From assembly GCA_020248785.1 (NCBI GenBank), contig JADCGX010000137.1:1-64000 (forward strand): a DNA stretch of 64,000 nt, written 5' to 3'. Below the pieces are notes generated by a model. That model searched no databases, was not told where the DNA came from, and saw only the letters and a program-made list of their open reading frames with translations. This DNA is from Burkholderiales bacterium (lineage in GTDB: Bacteria > Pseudomonadota > Gammaproteobacteria > Burkholderiales > Burkholderiaceae_F). The position numbers and the translations under genes were made by a program. Positions within the stretch are counted from its first letter, which is position 1, and each line of letters begins with the position of its first letter. Shown in pieces: positions 11,411-20,386 of this stretch.

Positions 11411-12424
11411 ATGAGCAGTTCGATCGATCTGTTTGACCTTAGGCTCTTCATCCTTGTTGCCGAGACGCGCAGCCTGACCCGCGGCGCCGACCGCGCCTGC
11501 ATCTCGCTCGGCGCGGCGTCGACCCGCGTCAAGAACATGGAGCAGTCGATGGGCGTCCGCCTGCTGAACCGGACCGCCGGTGGCATGGTCATGACGCCCG
11601 CCGGAGAGGTCGTCCTTGGACACGCCCGACAGATCCATTCGCACATGGAACGGCTGAAGTGCGATCTACATGAGTTCCGGCAGGGGACGCGCGGCCGCCT
11701 CTGCATTCATCTGGACACCAGCGCCTTCGGTGAGCATCTCACGGACAGGCTCGCGGAGTTTCTTCGGCAGCACCCCGGGGTTGGCATTGAACTCAAGGAG
11801 TCGTTGAGCGACGAAGCCGCGCGCGCCGTCGCCAAGGGGCATGCGCACATTGGCGTGGTGGCTGGTGACGCTCCGACCTCGGGGCTCACGACGCAGCGCT
11901 TCGGCGTCAGCAGGTTGGCGGTGCTCGTGAGTTCGCGCTCCTCGCTCGCACATCGGTCCGAGCTTTCGTTCACCGATGTGCTGAGGCAACCCCAGGTCGC
12001 GCTGCATGAAGGCACTGTCCTGCACCGATTTCTTTCCATGCAGGCCGAGCATGCCGGCCACCGCTTCCATCCACGCGTGCATGTGGGCAGCCGCGAAGAA
12101 ATCTCCAGGATGGTCGGCAAGGACGTGGGAGTGGCGGTGGTCCCCTCGAGCTCGTCAATGCCCGCTGTCTACTCGGGGGACGTGCACTGCATCCCGTTGT
12201 CGGATTCCTGGGCCCAGCGGGAGCTGCGCCTGATCATGAGCGGACAGAGCGAACAGGCATCCCTCGCGCAAAGGCTCTTCCGGCACCTCGCCGCCGTCGA
12301 GCAGCCCTTGCCGGCGCCAAAGGCTCCCGCAGCGACGGCTCGTCACGCGACATCACGCGCCCGCGAGGCGGCAGAGCAGCCGATCCAAGCGGACCGTGCT
12401 GAGCGGTCCGCGGCACGGCTGTGA
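11411..12424 (+). CDS. LysR-family transcriptional regulator
   Basis: 337 residues. The N-terminal winged helix-turn-helix (about 1-65) shows FDLRLFILVAETRSLTRGA, then GAASTRVKNMEQSMGVRLLNR and MTPAGEVVL, the standard LTTR pattern. The effector-binding domain runs to about 300, and an Ala/Arg-rich tail of about 35 residues follows. LTTRs usually act as tetramers and control a divergent or adjacent operon; here no divergent gene is present, so the target is uncertain (candidates are marC or the oxidoreductase unit). An ATG seven bases upstream is out of frame. The ribosome-binding site is weak. Confidence 0.9.
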   Translation: MSSSIDLFDLRLFILVAETRSLTRGADRACISLGAASTRVKNMEQSMGVRLLNRTAGGMVMTPAGEVVLGHARQIHSHMERLKCDLHEFRQGTRGRLCIHLDTSAFGEHLTDRLAEFLRQHPGVGIELKESLSDEAARAVAKGHAHIGVVAGDAPTSGLTTQRFGVSRLAVLVSSRSSLAHRSELSFTDVLRQPQVALHEGTVLHRFLSMQAEHAGHRFHPRVHVGSREEISRMVGKDVGVAVVPSSSSMPAVYSGDVHCIPLSDSWAQRELRLIMSGQSEQASLAQRLFRHLAAVEQPLPAPKAPAATARHATSRAREAAEQPIQADRAERSAARL

Positions 12425-12547
12425 ACGAGCAATGAACGCAGCCTCGCCAGGAAGCGGCCGCGGCCGCGGTACCGAGCGGCGCACACGTGCGGCCTTGCGC
12501 CGTGACCGCAGCACTCAGTAAGTCGCGCGATCGAACCGCCACAATCC

Positions 12548-13174
12548 ATGGAAACCTTCCTCGTGTCACTGGTCGCGCTGCTGGTGATCCTCGACCCGAT
12601 CGGCACCGCGGCGGTGTTCGTCGGCATCACCCCGCGCGACAGCGAGGCGCGACGACGATCGCAGGCGATCCGCGCCACGCTCATCTCGGTGGTGGTGCTG
12701 ACTGGTTTCGCCTTCCTTGGCGAGTTCTTGCTGCGCGCGATGGACATCACTCTGCCGGCGTTTCAGATCGCCGGCGGTTTGCTGCTGTTCGTCCTTGCCT
12801 TCGACATGGTGATGCAGCGCCCCTCGGGTTTGCGGGCGACCGAGTCCGAACGCTCGGAGGCCGAAGCGAGCGACGACGATGTGAGCGTCTTTCCTCTGGC
12901 CATCCCATTGATCGCTGGCCCCGGCGCGATGACCTCGGTCGTCCTGCTGCGCGGGCGCGCAGGCGACGATCCCGCGCAGGTGGTGGCGGTGCTTGCTGCC
13001 CTGCTGGTGGCACTGGCGATCATGCTGGCCTGCCTGCTGGCGGCCGGAACCATGACGCGCATCGTCGGCAAGACCGGCACGCATGTGATCGGACGCGTGT
13101 TGGGCGTCGTACTGGCGGCGCTGTCGGCCCAGTTGGTGATCGACGGGATTCGCGCAGGCTTCGGCTTCGCTTGA
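12548..13174 (+). CDS. MarC-family integral membrane protein
   Basis: 208 residues, mostly hydrophobic, with about six membrane segments. The signature LVALLVILDPIGTAAVFVGITP and the second-half repeat FPLAIPLIAGPGAMTSVVLL identify the MarC/YchE family of the inner membrane. The family was once linked to antibiotic resistance, a claim not upheld, and its transport substrate is not established. A soluble loop rich in Glu/Ser/Asp (about residues 92-115) separates the halves. It is followed closely by the patatin and AI-2E-family genes on the same strand, suggesting one transcript. Confidence 0.88.
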   Translation: METFLVSLVALLVILDPIGTAAVFVGITPRDSEARRRSQAIRATLISVVVLTGFAFLGEFLLRAMDITLPAFQIAGGLLLFVLAFDMVMQRPSGLRATESERSEAEASDDDVSVFPLAIPLIAGPGAMTSVVLLRGRAGDDPAQVVAVLAALLVALAIMLACLLAAGTMTRIVGKTGTHVIGRVLGVVLAALSAQLVIDGIRAGFGFA

Positions 13175-13235
13175 GTTGCCGCGACCGAGGGCGGCGCATG
13201 GTAATGACTCAGCGGGCGACGGCACGGATGCGCGC

Positions 13236-15467
13236 GTGAAATCCCGATCACTGATCCGCGGCGCGCTCGCGTTTGCCGTACTGTCGCAACTCGTGCCGAC
13301 GCCGTGGGCGCATGCGGCCGATCGGCAGCATGACGCTGCGCCCCGTATCGCGCTCGCGCTGTCCGGGGGCGGCGCTCGGGGCATCGCACACGTCGGCGTG
13401 CTCAAGGTGCTCGAGGAGCTTCGCGTGCCGGTGCACTGCGTGGTCGGCACCAGCATGGGCGCCATCGTCGGCGGCACCTTCGCTGCCGGCCGCTCCACGA
13501 GCGAGATGGAAGCCATCGTCCTGGCGGCGAACTGGCCGGAGATCTTTCGCGACCGGCCACCCCGGCGCGAGATGGCGGTGCGCCGCAAGATCGATGAGTA
13601 CAAGCCACTGTTCGGATTCGAGCTGGGACTGCGCGACGGCGCTCTCGTCGCGCCCAAAGGGCTGATCGCCGGGGTGTCGATCGAATCGTTCTTCCGCGAG
13701 ATGGCGCAGCCGGCCGCCGACGTCAGTGACTTCGACAGGCTGCCAGTGCCCTTTCGCGCGATCGCGACCGATCTGGAGACCGGGGCGGCAGTCGTGCTTC
13801 GCAGCGGCAGCGTCGCACAGGCCATGCGCGCCAGCATGTCGGTCCCCGGCGCCATCGCGCCGGTGGAGATCGACGGCCGCCTGCTGGTCGACGGCGGGCT
13901 CGCTGACAACTTGCCCATTGTCGAGGCACGCCAACTGTGCGGCGACGTCGTCATCGCGGTCAACATCTCAACCCCACCGTTGCAGCGCGACCAGATCAGG
14001 TCGGTGACCGGCGTCACTGCCCAGGTGATCAACTTCCTGGGCCTTCACACCGTCAAGGAACGCCTGAGGACTCTGACACCGAAGGACGTCCTGATCACGC
14101 CGGACCTCGGCGACATTACGGCCACCGGCTTCGATCGGGCCCAGGACGCGATCAGGATTGGTGAAGAGGCTGCACGGCTGATGGCGCAGCAGTTGCAGCG
14201 TTACAGCCTGCCCCCGGACCAGTATGCGGCCCAGCGCGGTCGGCAGCTGGCCGCGGCGGATCCTCGCTTCACGGTCGACGAGATTCGTATCGAGGGCCTC
14301 GATCGCACCAATCCGGCCGTGGTCATGGGGCTCGTCGAGAGCCAGCCGGGCCAGATGCTGACGGAACGGATCGTGGCAACCGACCTTCGGCGCATTTTCG
14401 GCACCGGGGACTATGAGGCAATCAGCTACCGGGTCCTCGACGATGCAGATGGGCGGCGCATGATGCTCATCGAGCCGACCGAAAAGTCGATCGGCCCCGA
14501 TTACGTCCGCTTCGGGCTTGCTCTGGCGACCGACTTCAGCGGCGACAACGCGTTCAACGTCAGAGGACAGCTTCGACGCACCTGGCTCAACACCCTGGGA
14601 GCGGAGTGGCTGAGCGAAGCTCAGATCGGCGCGCACACGTTCATCGCCTCCGAGTGGTATCAGCCGTTGCACGTGGAGGGTCGATGGTTCGTCGCCCCAA
14701 GCTTGTATGCAGGAGTGCGATCGCGTGGCGTGTTCGTCAACGAAGACAAGCTCGCCGACTTCCGCATCCGCATGAGCCAACTCGCTGTCGACGGCGGACT
14801 TCGCCTCGGCACGTGGGGCCAGCTGCGCGCCGGCCTGGCCGGAGCCCGGATCAACGCGCGCGTCGAGACGGGATCGCCATTGCTGCCATCGGAGCGCGAC
14901 ACCTCGGTCGGCCCGAGGGCAGCCATGTTCGTCGACCAGACGGACCAGGCGTGGTTTCCACGCGCCGGCTATGGGGCGATCGGGACAGCGTATCGCGCAT
15001 CAACAGCCCTTGGCTCCGACAAGAGCTTCAGTCGCGTGGAACTGAGCGGGCGCGCTGCAACGAGTTGGGGCCCACACACGTTCTACCTCAGTGCCAGCGG
15101 CGGCTCTGCTGTCGGGTCGGACCTGCCGGCTTACGGGTCGTTCACGCTGGGGGGGCCGCTGCGACTGTCGGCGTACCGGGTCGACGAGCTTGCGGGCCGC
15201 GAGTATGTCTTTGGACGGCTCATGTACTACAACCGCACGCTTCGATTGCCCGAGTTGCTAGGCTACGGACTGTTTCTGGGTGGCTCGGCCGAGATCGGAC
15301 GTATCACCGATCGGGCGGGCGGGCTGCCGCCGGCCGGCACGGCTTGGTCGGTCTCGGCATTTCTCGCGGCGGTGACGTTGCTCGGCCCCGGCTATGTCGG
15401 CATTGGTGCTGGCCCTGGTCGCTGGTCGCTGTATTTGCTGTTCGGCGCACCCGGCGCACCCAACTGA
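13236..15467 (+). CDS. Type Vd autotransporter: patatin phospholipase with POTRA and beta-barrel (PlpD-like)
   Basis: 743 residues if started at the GTG at 13236, which gives a classic signal peptide (MKSRSLIRGALAFAVL to AHA). A TTG 20 codons upstream is also open but adds a non-signal segment. The patatin domain has the oxyanion loop GGGARG (44-49), nucleophile Ser73 in GTSMG and Asp219 in DGG, so the Ser-Asp dyad is intact. A POTRA-like domain follows (FTVDEIRIEGLDRTNPAV, from about 345), then a BamA/Omp85-type 16-strand barrel to the C-terminus. This layout and length match PlpD of Pseudomonas aeruginosa, a lipase that reaches the surface through its own barrel. Secretion and phospholipase activity are inferred from the family. 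Its stop is three bases before the next gene. Confidence 0.88.
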   Translation: MKSRSLIRGALAFAVLSQLVPTPWAHAADRQHDAAPRIALALSGGGARGIAHVGVLKVLEELRVPVHCVVGTSMGAIVGGTFAAGRSTSEMEAIVLAANWPEIFRDRPPRREMAVRRKIDEYKPLFGFELGLRDGALVAPKGLIAGVSIESFFREMAQPAADVSDFDRLPVPFRAIATDLETGAAVVLRSGSVAQAMRASMSVPGAIAPVEIDGRLLVDGGLADNLPIVEARQLCGDVVIAVNISTPPLQRDQIRSVTGVTAQVINFLGLHTVKERLRTLTPKDVLITPDLGDITATGFDRAQDAIRIGEEAARLMAQQLQRYSLPPDQYAAQRGRQLAAADPRFTVDEIRIEGLDRTNPAVVMGLVESQPGQMLTERIVATDLRRIFGTGDYEAISYRVLDDADGRRMMLIEPTEKSIGPDYVRFGLALATDFSGDNAFNVRGQLRRTWLNTLGAEWLSEAQIGAHTFIASEWYQPLHVEGRWFVAPSLYAGVRSRGVFVNEDKLADFRIRMSQLAVDGGLRLGTWGQLRAGLAGARINARVETGSPLLPSERDTSVGPRAAMFVDQTDQAWFPRAGYGAIGTAYRASTALGSDKSFSRVELSGRAATSWGPHTFYLSASGGSAVGSDLPAYGSFTLGGPLRLSAYRVDELAGREYVFGRLMYYNRTLRLPELLGYGLFLGGSAEIGRITDRAGGLPPAGTAWSVSAFLAAVTLLGPGYVGIGAGPGRWSLYLLFGAPGAPN

Positions 15468-15470
15468 GCC

Positions 15471-16514
15471 ATGCAACGTCTGCAGATCGCCGTCTACAGC
15501 ACCATCCTGATCCTGATCACCGGATGGCTGCTCTACATCGGCAAGTCGATCTTCGTCCCGGTTGTGCTTGGGGCAGTCGTGGTCTACGTGATCGTGGGGC
15601 TCGCCGATTCGCTCGGCCGGCTGCCAGGCATCGGACCGCGCCTGCCAGTGCAGGCTCGCTACTTCTGCTCACTGGCCGCGATCGGCATGGCCTCTCTCGC
15701 GCTGGCCTATCTGGTGGTGGCCAACAAGCAGCACGCATTGGAGCGGGCACCGTACTTTCAGCAGTCGGTGCTCGCCCTGCTCCAGCAACTTGCTGTTTTC
15801 TTTGGCGTCGAGAAGGAGCCGACGTGGGCCAGTTTGCGGCAGGAACTGCTCGCTCACGTCAACATGCAGCGTGTACTGACCTCGATGTTCACGTCATTGG
15901 GATCGATCTTGATGAGCTTCGTTGTCGTGTTCCTGTACGCGACCTTTCTGCTGATCGAGCGCCAAACGAGCGACCAGAAGCTGGCGAATCTTGCCGACAA
16001 TCCGAACCAGGTTGCGCGCATCCGTGCGGTGCTGGCGGCGATCAACCAGCGCATCGGTTCCTATCTGGCGCTCAAAACCGTCATCAGTCTGCTGCTCGGG
16101 TTGGTGAGCTACGGCGTGATGCGTCTGCTGAACCTGGACTTCGCCGCGCTGTGGGCCGTGCTGACGGTGCTCCTGAACTTCGTGCCATACGTCGGCTCGG
16201 TGCTCGGCGTGGCCTTGCCCGCGCTCATGGCAACGGTACAGTTCTCCGACCTGGGCACGGTGCTCACACTGCTCGCGTTGCTGGTGGCGGTGCACTTCGC
16301 CATCGGCAACTTTCTCGACCCGTATGTCATGGGTAATTCGCTGAACTTGAGCCCGTTCGCGATCCTGATCAGCCTGGGCGTGTGGTCCGAGCTGTGGGGC
16401 ATTGCGGGTGCGTTCCTCGCGGTGCCGATCACTGCAATCCTCACGATCGTGTTCTCCGAGTTCCCTGCGACCCGGCCGCTCGCCGTCCTGCTGTCCAGGG
16501 ACGGCCGCGTGTGA
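15471..16514 (+). CDS. AI-2E family (PerM/TqsA-like) membrane transporter
   Basis: 347 residues with about seven to eight membrane segments. It has the family pattern of two N-terminal helices (LLYIGKSIFVPVVLGAVVVY), a soluble middle region, and C-terminal helices including LTVLLNFVPYVGSVLGVALP, AVHFAIGNFLDPYVMG and GIAGAFLAVPITA. Members export AI-2 or act as ion/antiporter proteins; the name does not prove autoinducer transport. The start follows the patatin stop by three bases, so the two are probably co-translated. Confidence 0.87.
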   Translation: MQRLQIAVYSTILILITGWLLYIGKSIFVPVVLGAVVVYVIVGLADSLGRLPGIGPRLPVQARYFCSLAAIGMASLALAYLVVANKQHALERAPYFQQSVLALLQQLAVFFGVEKEPTWASLRQELLAHVNMQRVLTSMFTSLGSILMSFVVVFLYATFLLIERQTSDQKLANLADNPNQVARIRAVLAAINQRIGSYLALKTVISLLLGLVSYGVMRLLNLDFAALWAVLTVLLNFVPYVGSVLGVALPALMATVQFSDLGTVLTLLALLVAVHFAIGNFLDPYVMGNSLNLSPFAILISLGVWSELWGIAGAFLAVPITAILTIVFSEFPATRPLAVLLSRDGRV

Positions 16515-16695
16515 GCGCGGCCCGCTGCGGACGACCCGGAAGCGCCCGGACAGACATGGCAGGGCGCGTCGTCGCAAACAAGGCAACCTAGGGAAGGCGA
16601 GCAAGCCCGCGTACCGGCGCGCTACGACACATCGACAGCACGGCGCCGCGCTATCGTCGCCCCCTGCCGCAAGAGACAACTTAGGACTCGTCACC

Positions 16696-17736
16696 ATGAA
16701 CACGCGACGCACCCGCCGTGCATCCGCACCAATCCCGATCGACCTCGCGCTGCAGGGCGGCGGCGCCCATGGCGCCTTCACCTGGGGCGTGCTCGATCGT
16801 CTGCTCGAGGAGCCCGGCCTGCGCGTTGACGGCATCTCCGGCACCTCAGCGGGCGCGATGAATGCCGCCGTGCTCGCCGATGGGCTCGCCGAGTCCGGGC
16901 CCGAGGGCAGCCGCCTTGCACTCGAACGCTTTTGGCGACGCGTATCAGAGGCGGCCCTGCTCAGCCCGATGCGGCGCGGCCCACTTGAAGTCTTGACCGG
17001 CACATGGTCGCTCGACTACTCGCCGCTGTTCAACGCGGTCGAAATGGCGTCGCGCCTGATGTCGCCGTACGACCTGGGCACGATGGCCGGCAACCCGCTG
17101 CGCAAGATTCTCACCGACAGCATCGACTTCGATCGCCTGGCGCGCTCCCCGGTGCGTGTGTTCATCAACACCACCAACGTGCGAACCGGCAAGGGACGGG
17201 TGTTTCGCAACGCCGAGGTGACCGTGGATGCCCTGCTGGCCTCGGCCTGCCTGCCGACGCTGTTCCAGGCGGTGGAAATCGGCGGCGATGCCTATTGGGA
17301 CGGCGGTTACAGCGGCAATCCGTCGCTGGGCCCGCTGGTGCGCGAGTGCGGGGCGAACGACCTCATACTGGTGCAGATCAATCCGATCGAGCGGCCCGGC
17401 ACGCCGCGCAGCGCGCGTGAGATCCACAACCGCCTCAACGAGATCTCGTTCAACTCGCCCCTCATAAAGGAGTTGCGGATCATCGCCATCTTGCGACGCG
17501 AGATCGATCTGGCAGGCAGCGAAAGCATGCGCTGGGCGCGGATGCACATCCATCGCATCGCCAGCAGCGAGATGCTCGAGTACGGTTACTCCTCCAAGCT
17601 GATGGCCGAGTGGGCGTTCTTCGAAAGGTTGCGCGACATCGGACGACGCGCCGCCGAGTCCTTTCTCGTTGCGCATCGCGCCGACATCGGACGCCGCTCG
17701 ACACTCGACCTCGATGCTCTGCTCGAAGGTGCCTAA
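16696..17736 (+). CDS. Cytosolic patatin-like phospholipase
   Basis: 346 residues without signal peptide. The dyad motifs are present: GGGAHG (21-26), GTSAG with Ser51, and DGG with Asp202. DUF3734-like sequence follows the patatin core (IHNRLNEISFNSPLIKELR and a C-terminal EWAFFERLRDIGRR). The ATG is preceded by TTAGGA at good spacing; the longer open frame upstream has no family similarity. It probably hydrolyses phospholipids or acyl chains inside the cell. It is distinct from the exported patatin 1.2 kb upstream, sharing only the catalytic motifs, so it is not a recent duplicate. Confidence 0.85.
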   Translation: MNTRRTRRASAPIPIDLALQGGGAHGAFTWGVLDRLLEEPGLRVDGISGTSAGAMNAAVLADGLAESGPEGSRLALERFWRRVSEAALLSPMRRGPLEVLTGTWSLDYSPLFNAVEMASRLMSPYDLGTMAGNPLRKILTDSIDFDRLARSPVRVFINTTNVRTGKGRVFRNAEVTVDALLASACLPTLFQAVEIGGDAYWDGGYSGNPSLGPLVRECGANDLILVQINPIERPGTPRSAREIHNRLNEISFNSPLIKELRIIAILRREIDLAGSESMRWARMHIHRIASSEMLEYGYSSKLMAEWAFFERLRDIGRRAAESFLVAHRADIGRRSTLDLDALLEGA

Positions 17737-17868
17737 CCCGGCCGGATGCGGCCCGCGGCCGACGGCTGCGGGCCCATCGGGGCGGCGCGCAGGCGCACGC
17801 TGCGCGCCCGCGTCAGTCATGCGCCGCAGGCGACACGACGAGCGCCGCCTGCCGCCTGGCGCGCCCGC

Positions 17869-19602
17869 ATGATGAACCCGGGATCGCATTCGTGGTCGCG
17901 TCTGGCGCCGGGCCTGCCGGCACTGCTGCGCTATGACCGGCGTGACCTGTCCCACGACTTTGCCGCAGGCGTAGCGGTCGCGGCAATGGCTATCCCCGGC
18001 AGTGTCGCGACCGCGCAGTTGGTCGGCTTTTCGCCCGTCGTCGGCCTGTATGCGAGTTCTCTGCCGCTGATCATCTATGCGCTGCTTGGAACCTCGCGCC
18101 AGTTGATGCTCGGTCCGAGCGCGGCGACCGCGGCCATCGTCGCGGCCGGCGTTGCGCCGCTTTCAGGAGGCGACCCCGAGCGCGCGCTTGCGCTGGCCAT
18201 CGCGCTGACCATGATCACCGGCGTACTGCTGATCGGCGCGAGTTTCCTGCGGCTGGGCGCGATGGCCGACTTCCTGTCCAAGCCCATCCTGGTCGGGTTC
18301 ATGAACGGTGTCGCGATCAACGTCGTGCTGAGCCAGATCGGGATTCTGTTCGGCTTGCGGATCGACGCCAGCGGGATCGTGCCGCGGGCCATCGAGTTCG
18401 TGGGCAAGCTTTCGCAGACGCACCTGCCGACGCTCGCCGTCGGTGTCGGGACGATGGTGCTGCTGCTGGTGCTGCCGCGCGTCGCGCCGAAGATCCCCGC
18501 ATCGCTCGCCGCGATGATCGCCGCCGGCGCGGCGGTTCAGTGGCTCGACCTGGAGTCGCTCGGCGTTCGCACCATCGGCCCGGTGCAAGGCGGATTTCCG
18601 TTGCCGCGGATTCCCTATGTGCCGCTCGAACAGCTGCCGATTCTGGTCGCCGAGGCGGCGGGCCTGGCGCTCGTGCTGTTCTCGACAACGATGGTGGCCG
18701 CGCGCGCCTTTGCCGATCGCAATCGCTACGAGATCAATGCCGACCGCGAGGTTGCCGCCCTCGGCGCAGCCAATGTCGCTGCGGCGTTCGTGCAGGGCTT
18801 CGTGGTCAACGGAACGAACTCGCGCACCGCCGTGGCCGAGCTGGCCGGCGGCCGTACGCAGATGACAGGAATCTTCGCCGCTCTCGTGGTGGCGGCGATG
18901 GTGGCGTTTTTCACGTGGCCGCTGCAGTTCATCCCATCCGTGGCGCTCGCCGCGATGCTGGTGGTCGCCGGCGCGTCGCTGTTCAGTTGGAGCGGCGTGG
19001 CCTCGATCGGCCGCATCCACAAGCGCGAAGTGTGGATCGCGCTGATCGCGACCGTCGGCGTCATCGTCGTCGGCGTGATGAACGCGATCCTGCTCGCTGT
19101 CGTGCTTGCGCTGCTCAGCTTCGTGCAATTGTCGGCCCGTCCGCGGGTCGAGAGCTTGGGCAGCGTCGAAGGCCAGCCGGGCTTTCACTCGCTCGAGCGT
19201 CACGCGCAGGCTCAGACCCCGGCGGGGCTGGTGCTCTTTCGCTTCAATGGCCCGATCGTTTTTTTCAGCGCGACCCACTTCCGACGGCAGGTGCTGGCGG
19301 CAGTCGCGCACGACGACGTGCGCTGGTTCGTGCTCGATCTGGCGCCGGTCAACATGGTCGACGCCACGGGCGTGTTCACCATGAAGCAACTGTTCGACGA
19401 GCTGCGTGAACGCGGGATCGTCACGTGCGCGGTCGGCAGCGAGTCCGAGTGGACCGAGTGGGCCGCCGCGCGGGGGATGCAGGAGCGCCTGGCCAAGACG
19501 CGCTTCTTTCCAACGCTCGAAAGGGCCGTCGCCGCCTACGCGTGCGAACTCGCGGAGCGTCGCGGCCACGACGGCGGCGCGCCGTCGTCAAGCTCTGCCT
19601 GA
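17869..19602 (+). CDS. SulP-family anion transporter with STAS domain
   Basis: 577 residues. About ten to twelve membrane helices begin with LSHDFAAGVAVAAMAIPGSVATAQLVGF and include MLGPSAATAAIVAAGVAPLSG, VNGTNSRTAVAELAGGRTQM and a hydrophobic C-terminal bundle. A STAS domain occupies about 455-565 (FRFNGPIVFFSATHFRRQV, LDLAPVNMVDATGVFTM). SulP proteins carry sulfate, bicarbonate, dicarboxylates or other anions; the substrate is not evident. Two adjacent ATGs (17869 and 17872) are equal candidates, and the open frame 41 codons upstream lacks family similarity. It follows the cytosolic patatin by 132 bases. Confidence 0.88.
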   Translation: MMNPGSHSWSRLAPGLPALLRYDRRDLSHDFAAGVAVAAMAIPGSVATAQLVGFSPVVGLYASSLPLIIYALLGTSRQLMLGPSAATAAIVAAGVAPLSGGDPERALALAIALTMITGVLLIGASFLRLGAMADFLSKPILVGFMNGVAINVVLSQIGILFGLRIDASGIVPRAIEFVGKLSQTHLPTLAVGVGTMVLLLVLPRVAPKIPASLAAMIAAGAAVQWLDLESLGVRTIGPVQGGFPLPRIPYVPLEQLPILVAEAAGLALVLFSTTMVAARAFADRNRYEINADREVAALGAANVAAAFVQGFVVNGTNSRTAVAELAGGRTQMTGIFAALVVAAMVAFFTWPLQFIPSVALAAMLVVAGASLFSWSGVASIGRIHKREVWIALIATVGVIVVGVMNAILLAVVLALLSFVQLSARPRVESLGSVEGQPGFHSLERHAQAQTPAGLVLFRFNGPIVFFSATHFRRQVLAAVAHDDVRWFVLDLAPVNMVDATGVFTMKQLFDELRERGIVTCAVGSESEWTEWAAARGMQERLAKTRFFPTLERAVAAYACELAERRGHDGGAPSSSSA

Positions 19603-19712
19603 CTGCGGGGTCGTCGGGCCCCAACGGACTCGTGTGGTGTGGCCGCTCGGGCGGCCCGAAGGAGCATCTGGGACTGACGCACCTCGACGTCGGCGCGGTC
19701 ACACGAGGCCGA

Positions 19713-20357
19713 TCAGCGCTCGCCGAGCATCAGCCGGTTGGGCGTCGGCTCGCCCATCTTGCGCAGCCGGTTGCGGTCCGTGTGGTGAAAAAGCGCGTCG
19801 CGCCCGAGGATGCGCAGCACCGTGTCCTGCTCGTACGACCAGCTGCCGTCGTCGTGAATGTCGACCCGGATGGTGAACGCGAGCGTTTGCTTGGCGTGGT
19901 CGAGAAACGGGTTGGAACAGGTGCCATTGGTTGGCGAGCCGAAACGGCACTCCAGCGCGAAGGAGCGCGCGTCCGGCGCGGCATGGCCGATCGCCATCGC
20001 CACCTGGCCTCGCGGAATCGTATGCGTCTGGATGATCATGCCGGTGGCCGGCTCCCAAAGCCAGTAGCCCACCTGGTCGTGATACGTGGCCGGCCGGTCG
20101 GGCCGCAATACATGCGTCCAATAGCGCAGGCCGTACAGCAGCTGCGGGCCGTTGAGCTGCGGGTCGATAGGCTGCAGCTCGTAGCGCTCGACAAACCTCT
20201 CCGTCTTTTCGCCATCTCCACCGAGGTGAACGTCGCGGCCCTGCTCTCCCTCCCAGATGCCGGCCAGAGGCGCCAGCGGCCCGAGATTGCGCAGCGTGTC
20301 GAAGTCGACGTCGGCGGGCTCGGTGAAGATGTCGGTCGGGAAGCGATGAGGGATCAT
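19713..20357 (-). CDS. Heme-binding beta-barrel (nitrobindin/THAP4-like) protein
   Basis: 214 residues, cytosolic. LAPLAGIWEGEQG matches the GxWxGxG lipocalin/FABP-like signature of nitrobindin-type proteins. VGYWLWEPATG, TIPRGQVAMAIG and ALFHHTDRNRLRK are further conserved blocks, the last offering candidate heme-ligand His residues. Relatives bind ferric heme and react with nitric oxide or peroxynitrite; whether this one binds heme is untested. The upstream open frame reading to 20855 lies over the ThrE-like gene and is ignored. It starts 29 bases after the ThrE-like stop, on the same strand, so the two are likely one operon. Confidence 0.72.
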   Translation of the reverse strand: MIPHRFPTDIFTEPADVDFDTLRNLGPLAPLAGIWEGEQGRDVHLGGDGEKTERFVERYELQPIDPQLNGPQLLYGLRYWTHVLRPDRPATYHDQVGYWLWEPATGMIIQTHTIPRGQVAMAIGHAAPDARSFALECRFGSPTNGTCSNPFLDHAKQTLAFTIRVDIHDDGSWSYEQDTVLRILGRDALFHHTDRNRLRKMGEPTPNRLMLGER

Positions 20358-20386
20358 GGCAAAGATCGCTTGAACAACGCGGCTGC

